A stretch of DNA of 64,000 nt from Valencia hispanica (taxonomy: Eukaryota; Chordata; Actinopteri; Cyprinodontiformes; Valenciidae), in the NCBI GenBank assembly GCA_963556495.2, contig OY747709.1, positions 16,787,900 through 16,851,899 on the forward strand. Direction: 5' to 3'. This document shows positions 39,501 to 47,800 of the stretch, piece by piece (position 1 is the first letter of the stretch; each line of letters opens with the position of its first letter). The position numbers and the translations under genes are program-made. Under the pieces are notes generated by a model that was not told the origin of the DNA, did no database searches, and saw nothing but the letters and a program-made list of their open reading frames with translations.

Positions 39501-42500
39501 TTCTTCATTTAGCACATTTCAAAATCATTGCAACGTGCTCTGCCGAAGTAGAAAAATGACACCAAAGTACAAAAAGACCATATAAAAAGAAAAAATAAAA
39601 TCAATAAAAAAAATAAAATATTTTTTTGACTCTCATGCCGCATTAAAAGCCAATGAGTACAGATGTGTTTTTCAGATGACACTTAAAAACATTGACAATC
39701 AGAGCCTGTCTGATGTGTGGAGAGAAGTTTGTTCCCCAATTCCAAAGACCAAATCACCTCTGTGGACCAGTCTGGACCTTGGTATGACTAAAAGCATTAA
39801 TCTGCTGGGGGGTCAGACAGATATTAAGGAACCTGTCTGTTCAGTGCCTAAACGTTATCAATAAAACAACAACATCAATATAAAGTGATTAGGGAGCCAA
39901 AGAAGTGAAGCAAGCACAATAAAAATATGTCCACACTTCTTAGTTTACATCAGAAGATGGGATGCAGCATTCAAAACCAACTGTAATCTTAGAAAATGAT
40001 CATTTTAAGATTAAATAAATGCATAGCTGAGTTGTAGAAGTGTTAAAAAGATAATGATTTCATTTCAGATAAAAGCCTCCGTTTATAAAAGGATTGTTTA
40101 TCAGATAGAACAGGGGAAATGTTTATCATTGAGTGTTCTCAGTTCACTGAAGCATCAGAAAGTCTCAAAACATTTGACCACCACTTTAAAACATTGATGC
40201 AGCAGCTTTAAAAGAAAAAACATTCCAGTTGTGTTTTACTCATTCTCTGTGAAATGGATTTCTCATTTCTGACACTTACACTACCGTTCAAAAGTTTGGG
40301 GTCACATTGAAATGTCCTTATTTTTGAAGGAAAAGCACTGTACTTTTCAATGAAGATAACTTTAAACTAGTCTTAACTTTAAAGAAATACACTCTATACA
40401 TTGCTAATGTGGTAAATGACTATTCTAGCTGCAAATGTCTGGTTTTTGGTGCAATATCTGCATAGGTGTATAGAGGCCCATTTCCAGCAACTATCACTCC
40501 AGTGTTCTAATGGTACAATGTGTTTGCTCATTGGCTCAGAAGACTAATTGATGATTAGAAAACCCTTGTGCAATCATGTTCACACATCTGAAAACAGTTT
40601 AGCTTGGTACAGAAGCTACAAAACTGACCTTCCTTTGAGCAGATTGAGTTTCTGGAGCATCACATTTGTGGGGTCAATTAAACGCTCAAAATGGCCAGAA
40701 AAAGAGAACTTTCATCTGAAACTCGACAGTCTATTCTTGTTCTTAGAAATGAAGGCTATTCCATGCGAGAAATTGCTAAGAAATTGAAGATTTCCTACAA
40801 CGGTGTGTACTACTCCCTTCAGAGGACAGCACAAACAGGCTCTAACCAGAGTAGAAAAAGAAGTGGGAGGCCGCGTTGCACAACTGAGCAAGAAGATAAG
40901 TACATTAGAGTCTCTAGTTTGAGAAACAGACGCCTCACAGGTCCCCAACTGGCATCTTCATTAAATAGTACCCGCAAAACACCAGTGTCAACATCTACAG
41001 TGAAGAGGCGGCTGCGGGATTCTGGGCTTCAGGGCAGAGTGGCAAAGAAAAAGCCATATCTGAGACTGGCCAATAAAAGAAAAAGATTAAGATGGGCAAA
41101 AGAACACAGACATTGGACAAAGAAGACTGGAAAAAAGTGTTGTGGACGGATGAATCCAAGTTTGAGGTGTTTGGATCACAAAGAAGAACGTTTGTGAGAC
41201 GCAGAACAACTGAAAAGATGCTGGAAGAATGCCTGACGCCATCTGTTAAGCATGGTGGAGGTAATGTGATGGTCTGGGGTTGCTTTGGTGCTGGTAAGGT
41301 GGGAGATTTGTACAGGGTAAAAGGGATTCTGAATAAGGAAGGCTATCACTCCATTTTGCAACGCCATGCCATACCCAGTGGACAGCGCTTGATTGGAGCC
41401 AATTTCATCCTGCAATAGAACAATGACCCAAAACACACCTCCAAATTGTGCAAGAACTATTTAGAGAAGAAGCAGACAGCTGGTATCCTATCGGTAATGG
41501 AGTGGCCAGCGCAGTCACCAGATTTGAACCCCATTGAGCTGTTGTGGGAGCAGCTTGACCGTATGGTACGCAAGAAGTGCCCATCCAACCAATCCAAATT
41601 GTGGGAGCTGCTTCTAGAAGCGTGGGGTGCAATTTCTCCAGATTACCTCAACAAATTAACAGCTAGAATGCCAAAGGTCTGCAATGCTGTAATTGCTTCA
41701 AATGGAGGATTCTTTGACGAAAGCAAAGTTTGATGTAAAAAAAATCTTATTTCAAATACAAATCATTATTTCTAACCTTGTCAATGTCTTGACTCTATTT
41801 TCTATTCATTTCACAACGTATGGTGGTGAATAAGTGTGACTTTTCATGGAAAACACAAAATTGTTTGGGTGACCCCAAACTTTTGAACGGTAGTGTAAGT
41901 TTGCTAATACATCTAAACATTTCTTCTACTGCTTTTTCTCCCTAGATTTAACTCTGGAGCTGTTCAACAAGTGTCGTCTCAGGCAGGAAATCCTTCCTTT
42001 GGCCTGTCAGCAGGACTTCGTACTGTTGTATAATGGTGCCTTAGAACGTGTTGGCAGCAATAGGAGCAATAGTAGTGACTTCTACCAGAAAACCGTCAAT
42101 AAAAGGCACAGGACACGGCCCAGAAGGTATAAGCCTGGGGGAGAGGGCACAAAGCGGACTGTTACATCCCCTGATAATTCACTGACTGAAGTCACTGCCA
42201 CAGTAACATTGCCTCTTCATAAAAACACAGCAGGTAAATGCTCAAAGGCTGTCAGCAGGAAGACCACAATACCTCGACTCCGACTGAAGTCGAGCGACTG
42301 CAACGCTGTGGAGGATCGTTTAAAACCCAGTGACGATGGGAAGCAAGCAAAGACTTAGCAGAAGAGAAAGATCACCATGTTTCTGTCATCATCGACAACC
42401 CAGGGTGACTGCAGCTCTGTCTGCAGGTCTCCTGATAAAAACTCAAGTAAGGACGCAGCCATAGCAGGGTACAAAAGAAAGGGGGTACAGTGATACATGG

Positions 42501-44266
42501 AAACAAATGTGCTCTTTGTCTGAGACGTGCAGGTGGAAAAGTTTTGTATGTTTTCCAAAATGTTGCCTATTCTCATTGTATTTCTCTGGACAGGAACACA
42601 GCCTTAACAAATTACTCAAGAACAGCTTAGATAGTTAAACAAAACTTCACAAGGATATTTCCCCCCACAACATCTGAGTATGACTTTCAATACCTACTTC
42701 AGCCTCAACATTATTCAACCCCTTGTACTGAATTCCTCATAGAAACACTTATTTACAAACTAGATGGAGTCTCAGGTAAACCAGATGCACTCAGTCAAGG
42801 GTTCCATTAGTTGTATGAGGTATGTTTAAGATAGAAAACCTTAAATACCTGAACTGCTGACTTTGTTTCATTGCATGTTAGAAATATGGCTGATTCCGGA
42901 GAACTGTCCAAACAGTTCAGAGGAGAACTCATCGCCTTCATAAAAAGGCAGAGGATACATGAAGATAGCAAAGACCCTGAATGTTTCAAGAGATACAGCT
43001 GGAAAGTTGGTGGAGAGCAAAACTTTATGGTAAAAGTGTGTTTACCACCTGAACATAGCTAAAAGAGGAAGTTCTCAGTGGCTATTGTCGACGAGGCGGT
43101 TGGCCAAAAACCCTGACTGACTGCAGATGTCCTGCAGCAAGACTTGCTGACAGTAGCAACTGAGGTTTTAGTTTCCACAGAAAGTCACATAGTAAACACT
43201 GAAGGGCTCCCTGCCTGAACTCCAAGGTGGACAACAACACTGACTGAAAAACAAAAGAGAGGTCAGCTCCAATTTTCTCCCAACTTTTTAAATAAGCCAA
43301 AGTGTTTTGGGGGTTCTTTTCTGTCGATCGATGAATGAAAATTGGAACTTTTCAGGCCTGCAGATCAGTAGTACAGCTTGTTACATTGAAGCATGGCATT
43401 GACTCAGTGATGCTCTGTGGTTGCTTTGCTTCATCTGGTACTGGAAAACTGCAGTATGTTGACGGAAACAGGGATTCAGTCAAGTATCAGAAAATCTTTT
43501 GGGGAAATGTTGCGCTACCAATGAGGAAGTTGAGGATTGGGCATCACTGGAACTTAAAAAATAGAAGGATCCCAAACATTTCTCAAAATCAATCAAGCCT
43601 TAGTTTCATAAGAAGAACAGGAAGATACTGAAACGATCGTCATGGTCTCCTGACAAGAGCTCTATTGAAAATCTGAAACATGGATTTCAAAAAAGCAAAC
43701 TTAGGAAAATGAAACAATTGGAGACCTTTGGCCATGAGGAGTGAGCTAAGATTCTCCAGGAAAGTTATGAATCAGGTATGGACCAGTTAATAAGCAATGA
43801 GTGCTCTACTAAATAATAAAGATTCTATTTTAATGGAGGGATTGAATACTTTTGACACTGCAGTAGTTATTGTAAGAGGCATTTTGTGTTTAAGACTAAA
43901 ACCTCAGAACGGGATTATGTAAGTTGCTTTGTCTGGTTTGTTGAGTGGAACCAGCTTCTACTGTACATTTTGTCAGGCGACCTAAGTTGCAGTGGAGGTT
44001 GCGGCTGTGTTTGTATCCTTCCACAGACTCCGCAGACTGTGTGCAAACCCTCTCATCGTCCTCTAACCAGGAAGACTGCCACCGGCCTGCGCTCCACAGC
44101 TGTTGCAGCTTGTTTTGACTGCAGCTCTTTACCTCGCAGTGTCACAACTCACAATTATCTCAGTCGACAAGCCACATTCAGGGTGGAAGCACGGCAAACA
44201 CGGGCGAGCGTGACCGCGTCTTTCCCAACAGGAAGTTTGCTTCATCATCCACCTGCTTCTCGGTAA
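11612..44266 (+). CDS. ttll10: Tubulin tyrosine ligase-like protein 10 (TTLL10), 12 exons
   Basis: Exons: 11612-11882, 13098-13236, 13403-13521, 13617-13737, 17439-17533, 21105-21291, 21515-21686, 34305-34445, 35895-36011, 36093-36186, 41946-42233, 43977-44266. All junctions are GT-AG with matching phases; the sum is 2034 bases, about 677 residues, close to the roughly 670 of mammalian TTLL10. TTL-domain landmarks: FYFFGGANG (about 126-134), [13 protein letters not shown] (141-153), nucleotide-binding [14 protein letters not shown] from Lys261, [10 protein letters not shown] (about 324-333), FDLIGCDF (440-447) and the [10 protein letters not shown] loop with Glu459 and Asn461. The family uses an ATP-grasp fold; TTLL10 elongates polyglycine chains on tubulin in cilia and flagella. 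No key residue is visibly lost. Exon 5 could also end at 17542, in the same phase. The last junction is inferred: if exon 11 is not spliced, translation stops at 42356-42358. The N-terminus has no recognised domain. Confidence 0.93.
11884..12004. repeat. (GT)n microsatellite starting at the ttll10 exon 1 splice donor
   Basis: About 120 bases of GT repeats with GA and GC interruptions follow directly after exon 1. The donor GT of intron 1 is the first GT-type dinucleotide of the tract, so many candidate donor dinucleotides lie side by side. Confidence 0.9.
12180..13030 (-). mobile_element. Tc1-like relic in ttll10 intron 1, interrupted by another repeat
   Basis: The left end ACCTTGCTAAAGTATTTATG is a degraded Tc1 terminus. 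On the - strand, 12739-12945 still reads as a degraded transposase fragment. The right end near 13000 (GAATAACTTTTACATGC) fits a terminus. Part of 12388-12550 is a different repeat inserted inside it. No functional frame remains. Confidence 0.6.
12388..12550 (+). repeat. Interspersed repeat of the 'atagcgctttttcagtc' type
   Basis: The text AATTTCTATAGCGCTTTT, then AAGCGCTTTATACTACATTC and CATTCACCCATTCATGC, matches a very common teleost interspersed repeat ending, LINE or SINE derived. It is truncated and has no coding part. Confidence 0.55.
14107..14650 (+). mobile_element. L2-like LINE fragment, 3' end of ORF2 and tail
   Basis: A frame from about 14119 to a stop at 14464-14466 encodes the C-terminal end of a non-LTR retrotransposon protein: [20 protein letters not shown], then [13 protein letters not shown] and, near the end, [12 protein letters not shown]. 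The downstream tail has AAAGCACCTTGAATT and ends in ACAAATAAAATTGCCTTGCC, the usual ending of a fish L2 family. It is strongly 5'-truncated, as expected from incomplete target-primed insertion. It sits in ttll10 intron 4. Confidence 0.85.
14719..15471. mobile_element. MITE with repeated terminal motif, in ttll10 intron 4
   Basis: The left end has CACTTTTCCACTATCGGAAC then TTTAGGGTAATTT. The right end (15431-15471) is its inverse: AAATTACCCTGAAGTTCC then TATAGTGGAAACAAGC. A third copy of the right-end motif lies inside at 15235-15271. The exact target duplication is not clear. No coding part was seen, and the superfamily is unknown. Confidence 0.65.
16130..17390 (-). mobile_element. Tc1-like relic, reverse orientation, in ttll10 intron 4
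   Basis: Degraded termini are seen at about 16130 (CCATTTTGTCACATTAC nearby) and 17300-17390. On the - strand, 16645-16887 reads as transposase with SGLYGRVA and the first catalytic motif [12 protein letters not shown], followed by a frame loss. The text CATGATGCTGCCACCTCCATG near 16621 encodes the [14 protein letters not shown] block on the reverse strand. The copy is dead. Confidence 0.8.
18328..18657 (+). mobile_element. tRNA-derived SINE
   Basis: It starts GGGCTGCACAGTGGCACAG, with a B-box-like GGGTTCAAATCCCAG at 18382-18396, followed by TGGAGTTTGCATGTTCTCCC and GGGTTCTCTCCGGGTACTCC. It ends GACCTGTCCAGGGCGTACCC and a short GGATGGATGG tail. This layout is a common teleost SINE. It is not a functional tRNA gene: no cloverleaf with an anticodon arm can be drawn. 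Confidence 0.85.
19260..20430 (+). mobile_element. Tc1-like relic with an inserted repeat, in ttll10 intron 5
   Basis: The N-terminal transposase remnant lies at 19282-19515 ([20 protein letters not shown]). The [18 protein letters not shown] block is near 19970-20010, and the C-terminal remnant at 20170-20400 has [19 protein letters not shown]. There the third catalytic residue position reads Lys (PIKHLW) instead of the usual Glu (PIENLW). A foreign repeat (about 19588-19885) splits it. The copy is dead. Confidence 0.8.
19588..19885 (+). repeat. Interspersed repeat fragment inserted in a Tc1 relic
   Basis: Text such as CATCCATTTTCTTCAACTTA, TCCGAGGTCGGGTCATGGG, CTGGGTCTTCCTCTGGGTCT and GGAGGCGTCCAGGAGGCTTC is a well-known teleost interspersed repeat, LINE 3' end or derived SINE. 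It interrupts the transposase remnant of the surrounding Tc1 copy, so it arrived later. Confidence 0.65.
21690..21960. repeat. CA-rich and telomere-like short repeats after ttll10 exon 7
   Basis: Two CA tracts bracket text that includes CCCTAACCCTAG and CTTAACCCTAACCCAAAC, which resembles telomere units. The units are few and imperfect, and the same text occurs in a common teleost CA-flanked repeat, so this is not evidence of a telomere or chromosome fusion. Confidence 0.6.
22279..22415 (+). repeat. 20-base minisatellite, left arm
   Basis: About six copies of a unit near AACACTACAACAAATTCAAA, some with variant CTACAACAACAAATCGAAAA. The array continues at 31357 after the inserted transposon. 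Units abut directly with no unique spacers, so this is not a CRISPR array. Confidence 0.95.
22416..22690 (+). repeat. Left terminal inverted repeat of the two-gene transposon
   Basis: Pairs with 31078-31356. Shared landmarks are ATTTAATCTGGCAAACCAAAA, GTTTGTTTCATTGC, AAATTTACGTTGTC, CCCACGGTGCC and the GC-rich GCGCATG(C/G)GCAGTG at the inner edge. The inner edge lies about 60 bases before the ATG of the + strand gene. Confidence 0.9.
25608..26496 (+). mobile_element. 889-base TTAA-flanked element, Kolobok-like
   Basis: A perfect 13-base inverted repeat, AGTCCCTGTAAAG, forms both ends (25608-25620, 26484-26496). TTAA lies on each side (25604-25607, 26497-26500), the duplication used by piggyBac and Kolobok elements. 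A THAP-like zinc motif lies inside, and Kolobok elements are known to encode THAP domains, so Kolobok is preferred over piggyBac. It sits in the last intron of the RING gene of the host transposon. No transposase catalytic core fits in this length; it is a deletion derivative. Confidence 0.85.
25933..26161 (+). pseudogene. THAP-like zinc-finger fragment, frameshifted
   Basis: It starts [14 protein letters not shown] (25933) and shifts by one frame near 26000. It then continues [19 protein letters not shown] and [15 protein letters not shown] to a stop at 26159-26161. The C-x4-C pair, the LP and W positions and the distal CxxH motif followed by F match the C2CH THAP DNA-binding domain (about 80 residues). 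THAP domains bind transposon ends in related elements. The frameshift means it is not functional as it stands. Confidence 0.75.
29462..29925. repeat. Fold-back array of ACTAGT motifs
   Basis: At least 14 copies of ACTAGT, most inside TTACTAGTAAC or close variants, are spread over 464 bases. The whole block is also a long imperfect inverted repeat: CATTTATTCCTTAAAACGTA on the left mirrors the right edge TTTTAAAGAATAAATG. The centre (29700-29745) is unrelated. No clear target duplication was found. It lies in an intron of the transposase gene and may be a separate MITE. Confidence 0.8.
30477..30510. repeat. (CA)n microsatellite
   Basis: Pure CA repeat of about 17 units inside the transposon, upstream of the transposase first intron end. 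Confidence 0.95.
31078..31356 (-). repeat. Right terminal inverted repeat of the two-gene transposon
   Basis: Inverse of 22416-22690, ending GATACACGGACC before the AAAAAC duplication. Its inner edge lies about 16 bases before the transposase ATG at 31062. Confidence 0.9.
31357..31848 (+). repeat. 20-base minisatellite, left arm continued
   Basis: About two dozen direct units of AACACTACAACAAATTCAAA type, with higher-order blocks in which a variant containing AACAAATCGAAAAAC or GACAAGAAATCGAG recurs every few units. Open frames through it give Lys/Asn/Thr/Gln-rich repeats and are artefacts. Confidence 0.95.
32321..32990 (-). mobile_element. 5'-truncated LINE fragment (reverse strand)
   Basis: On the - strand the frame reads [19 protein letters not shown], a stop, then [32 protein letters not shown] and [20 protein letters not shown] to a stop at about 32457. 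This is the C-terminal part of a non-LTR reverse transcriptase protein. A T-run at 32321-32330 on the + strand matches its poly(A) end. It lies in the loop of the outer inverted-end element. Two copies of GGGCTGCATCCTTCGAAGGA lie nearby (about 31953 and 32232), from a separate MITE-like repeat. Confidence 0.75.
33143..33462 (-). repeat. 20-base minisatellite, right arm (inverted)
   Basis: Inverse units of type TTTGAATTTGTTGTAGTGTT, about 14 copies, with variants TTTCTCGATTTGTTG. They mirror the left-arm arrays, so the pair could form a long hairpin. Confidence 0.95.
35275..35521. mobile_element. MITE with GGACCTGATTTATCAAA ends, PIF/Harbinger-like
   Basis: Left end GGACCTGATTTATCAAAT and right end ATTGATAAACCAGGCCCT are inverted copies. 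The inside has CAAACCTCACAGCGGGCGCA and GGGCGTTTCTG. A second copy starts at 62181. Ends of the GGGCCTGATTTA type are common in fish Harbinger-like MITEs; this is from memory. It lies in ttll10 intron 8. Confidence 0.7.
36240..39230 (+). mobile_element. L2-like LINE, about 3 kb, in ttll10 intron 10
   Basis: A 5'-truncated non-LTR retrotransposon. Part of the region before the reverse transcriptase lies at 36300-36715 ([20 protein letters not shown]). The reverse transcriptase domain follows, then a long 3' untranslated part with GGTTCTGTTGGAGGTTTCTT and AAGTGCCTTGAGATCTGTTG. The end AATAAACTGAATTAAATTGAA is the usual L2-type tail. The same 3' end occurs at 47520-47700. It inserted 50 bases after ttll10 exon 10 without touching the splice donor. 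Confidence 0.9.
36893..38451 (+). pseudogene. L2-like reverse transcriptase, frameshifted
   Basis: The RT core is clear: [66 protein letters not shown] and SYADDTQLY with the catalytic YADD at about 37688. A frame change near 37798 (DIKTWM) moves the rest to another frame, continuing [14 protein letters not shown] and [14 protein letters not shown] to about 38451. In-frame stops upstream of 36893 separate it from the earlier segment. It is inactive. Confidence 0.9.
39240..40270. other. Intron sequence with no recognised feature
   Basis: Part of ttll10 intron 10. The stretch 39650-39830 (GACACTTAAAAACATTGACA, then GACCAAATCACCTCTGTGGA) looks like a repeat fragment but could not be named. No gene seen. 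Confidence 0.4.
40279..41895 (+). mobile_element. Tc1-like DNA transposon, full length, in ttll10 intron 10
   Basis: 1617 bases between TA dinucleotides (40277-40278, 41896-41897). Ends are CACTACCGTTCAAAAGTTTG and its exact inverse. It belongs to a Tc1 family different from the copy at 3716. It holds a transposase gene with a frameshift and a stop. It ends about 50 bases before the acceptor of ttll10 exon 11, so it could affect splicing. Confidence 0.95.
40691..41733 (+). pseudogene. Tc1-like transposase, three inactivating changes
   Basis: It starts [20 protein letters not shown], with helix-turn-helix and a GRPRCTT hook. The frame is lost near 41120, after KEHRHWTK; the family frame then gives [15 protein letters not shown], with the first catalytic Asp. 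At 41416-41421 the usual QD pair reads TAG-AAC: a stop followed by Asn in place of the second catalytic Asp (…NNDPKH). The last motif PIELLW keeps its Glu. The protein is dead on three counts. Confidence 0.9.
42660..43860 (+). mobile_element. Decayed Tc1-like relic in ttll10 last intron
   Basis: The left part has TTATTCAACCCCTTGTACTG, like a Tc1 terminus. 42871-43062 reads [19 protein letters not shown], like a transposase start. 43380-43480 encodes [21 protein letters not shown], the block before the second catalytic Asp. The right part ends GGGATTGAATACTTTTGACA. No intact frame remains. Confidence 0.7.
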
Positions 44267-44827
44267 AAGGCTCTGAGGGCATCAATGAGCTTGCGTTGTC
44301 AACATGAAGAGGTGTAACAGCTTTTCGTTCTTTCATTCGGTCAGTTTGTCTCTGAGCAACATCACAAACAGCTTTTATTTGTCCTTGCGGCGTGTCAGCA
44401 GATCCCCAGCAAAATAAGCAAAGTGAGGAAGCGGCTCAGTCCTCTGCTGCCAGTTGACAGGAAGGAACAACTTCTGAGCTGTGACTCGCCAAAACCTCAC
44501 CACTTTTATCTTCAGTGCCTCTTTAAGAGCCGTAACACCTTTTGTTCTAAGGACTCTACGGAAATATGCTCTGCATGCTGCCAGAAAGGGGGAACTAGTG
44601 CTCAGCCTCCTTCTACCTCCCCCTCCTTATCTCCACTGAACAATATCCTCTTCTAAACCCAACCCCCCTACACCCCCCCCACTATCCTCTAATTTTCATG
44701 TGATCTTCTTGGTTTTATTTGTGTCACACACACACACGCACACAAACTCCTTGGATGATTGCCTCGGCAGATGGTTCTCAGTGTGTGGACGGCTTGGTGA
44801 GACAGGACTGAGAGGGTGAGGTCCTTG

Positions 44828-47800
44828 ATGGTCATGGGATGCTGCAGCGTGACTCAGAGGCATACTGGAGTGGACGAAGTGGGTCCAGATGAGATCGAAC
44901 TGCTGGAACTCTCTGGAGATAATTTAGGGTAAGATGTCAGCAACTACTTTTGGGTTTATGGCTAGGAAATAGTAAGGGGAGGAAAAAAAGAGCTGCAAGA
45001 ATAAAGGGGAGCAAATTGTCTCAAATGTGACTTTCACTGGCATTGTATTTTTTGATGTTAGTTTGAATTCTTAGACGTGGTTTTGCACATTCTGGAAGAG
45101 GAAGTGGTGGCAGTGTATGAAGTGAAAAAGGCCACAACTTGTTTTTCCCTTGTATTTAGTCTGTCAGGTTGTTAAAATGGAAATGCAAAGCAGAAGGGGC
45201 TACTATGTGTTTTCAAAACTACATTATATTCTGCAAAGTTTGCTCAAACTGTCTTCAAAGGTTCAAAAGTACTTAAAACTACTTAAAACTAAAATTAATA
45301 ACGTGAGACTAGAAGTATTTGGTTTATTTTCTGATAAATTAGACTGTTTTGCACATAAAAATGGGTCAGCATCTTTAGTGCAAAATACTTTTGTAAAACT
45401 TCAAAAGCTTGAAGATTTTGGTAACTTGTCAGATGACTGTTTCAGTTTTGAATGCAGCTTGTACATAGTAATTTCCCTTTCAATTTTCAACCTTTAGCTG
45501 AAGCTCATATCAAACATGATTTGCATCTTTAAAGCAAAATAACATTGGATGTCTTGAGATGGGGAAGTTAAAGCATTCCATGTTCATAGGTTTTAAAGGA
45601 TCTCATTATGCTGGATACCTTTCAATGTTAATCGTGAAACAGTTTTGAAACACCTGAATTGTCCATTTTAACAATTACAAACAATATGTTACTTTGTGTC
45701 CATCAATCATACAAAGTCAAATTAAACACACAAAAGTTTGTGGCTGTTGCAGGGAAAAAAGTGAAATGGTTCAAGAATTATGAATACATTTGCAAGATTA
45801 TTCACAGTGCCTCACTTGTGGTGAGCCATAAATAGTTGTATCAACCTGATGCCATCAGCAACAATATGATATTTTAATGATCGGCTGGCAGCAGAAGGAT
45901 GACACGGACAAACTTAACGAGTCCTGTTCCCTCAGGTCGAACTCGCGAAGCTGGTGAGGCGACACTGATATGATTAGCAGATTACTGCAAGACAAGAGCG
46001 TGGAGAGGTTTAATACAAAGTAAATGGCTGGACAAATCCTCTCTCTGTCTGAGGCAGCGGGGATTAACAGGAGGCTAATCACAAACAGGAACTACAGCTC
46101 CTTATGGGTAGTTTAATTAATGCCACTTAAAGCAGCTGGCCGTTCAAGACTCCAACATACACACAGATGGTTCTCTTTTAGGAGGAAATGTCTGTTGCAA
46201 AAATGCAATTAAATGCTTTGAAGTGAATATCCAGTCAAATCCACAGTGTCTATAACTGACAACAATACACATAGCGATCACCATGATGAGATGGTTTTGT
46301 CAGCGCTAAGAAAAAAAAGATACATTTCCTTCAGAGTAGTGATGCAACTTGTTTGCTGATTGACATAAGAGGATGGAACATTTCCTTCAAAATCTAATAC
46401 TTCAATTATATATACTATATATATATATACTAATACTATCATTATGCATTAGAATGAAAAGTGTAACGTCGCTATGAAAGGAACAAACATGAATAAAAAT
46501 GATCTAGTATTTAAAAAACATGTGACATGAATTTACAAGCTGTCTCTTTTTTTGCATTGGAATGTGTTTGTCATAATGAAAACTAACGAAAAGGAAGTAG
46601 TATTTATAGAGTTTATAGAGTATATAAATGTTTGTTCAGGGCACTTAACTTCTTCCACTCAGGAAATCAAAGTTTAAGCACTGCTTGTTTTTTTGTTTAT
46701 CAACATTTGCTGCAATAACACCAACAAATTCATCGCTATGACCCTAAAGGTTAATTTCATAATAATATTTGATTTCAGTTTTTGTAGAATATGTTCATAA
46801 CCAACTTTGGCCGGTGAGTACTCAGCTCTTATGAAGTGTTCACTGATTCCTTTAGATGGAATTGCTCATTAAAAATACAGATAGTACCGAGAAATCCTTA
46901 TTTTAATAATCTTCCTACTTTTCAGATGTATTGTGAATAGATTTGAATGGCATCTTTCGCTTTGTGCACATCTAGATGCTTTTGTAGAGCTGCACATCCA
47001 CAGTGAGCATTTTTGAACCAAAACAAGGTTCATATCTCATATTAAAAATAGTTCCATTGCTCATCAGTAGGTCTTCTATTTAGTCTAAACAAAAATAGCA
47101 CCCCAAGTGGAATACAGGAAGTTATATAGGTAGAGGAAAATTACTGTGGTATGACCAGCAGATGCCAAAAGTACTTGAGAATTATTGGAGGTGTGTGTCC
47201 TTTAACAATAACAATTCCTCATTGTTTATGAACTGAAGTTTGATGATGTTGTATAACCAGCACAAGGCCGCACATGTTGTTCTTCTCCTGCGTAGAGAGG
47301 TGATACTATGATTACTGATATTATTATATCCCAGCAGGGGGATGTTAACAGTCACTTTGGTTTAATCGTGCATCATGATCTGAATCTTAATGACGAAACA
47401 AATTAGTAAAGGTGAAAACTGACTGGTAGAAACTAGTTTTGCCTTTAGAGCTAACATTATGTTGTTTGTTTAACAAAATGATCAAATAGGTCATTGTTCA
47501 GATTGAAGAAAGTCAATCCTGTCAATGACTGACGCAATCTGCTGGGATTCCTTAAACAGGAAACTTTTTAACTGATTGGAATGTTTGTATAAATGTATTG
47601 AAATTACTTCTTGTTAAGGGCCTTGAGATGACATCTGTTGTGAATTGGCGCTATATAAATAAACTGAATTGAATTCAATTGAATTGAATCCATTTAGATG
47701 TTTTGAAATAGTAATTTTAGAGACATAGCACTGTAGGGGATTGACAGACTATGTTAGACTATATGAATGTATCAAGACTTTCTCTATCTCATTTAATATG

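Noticed and set aside
45150..45497. 115-codon + strand open frame in the PH-gene intron
   Set aside because: AT-rich, no domain, no splice link; treated as chance.
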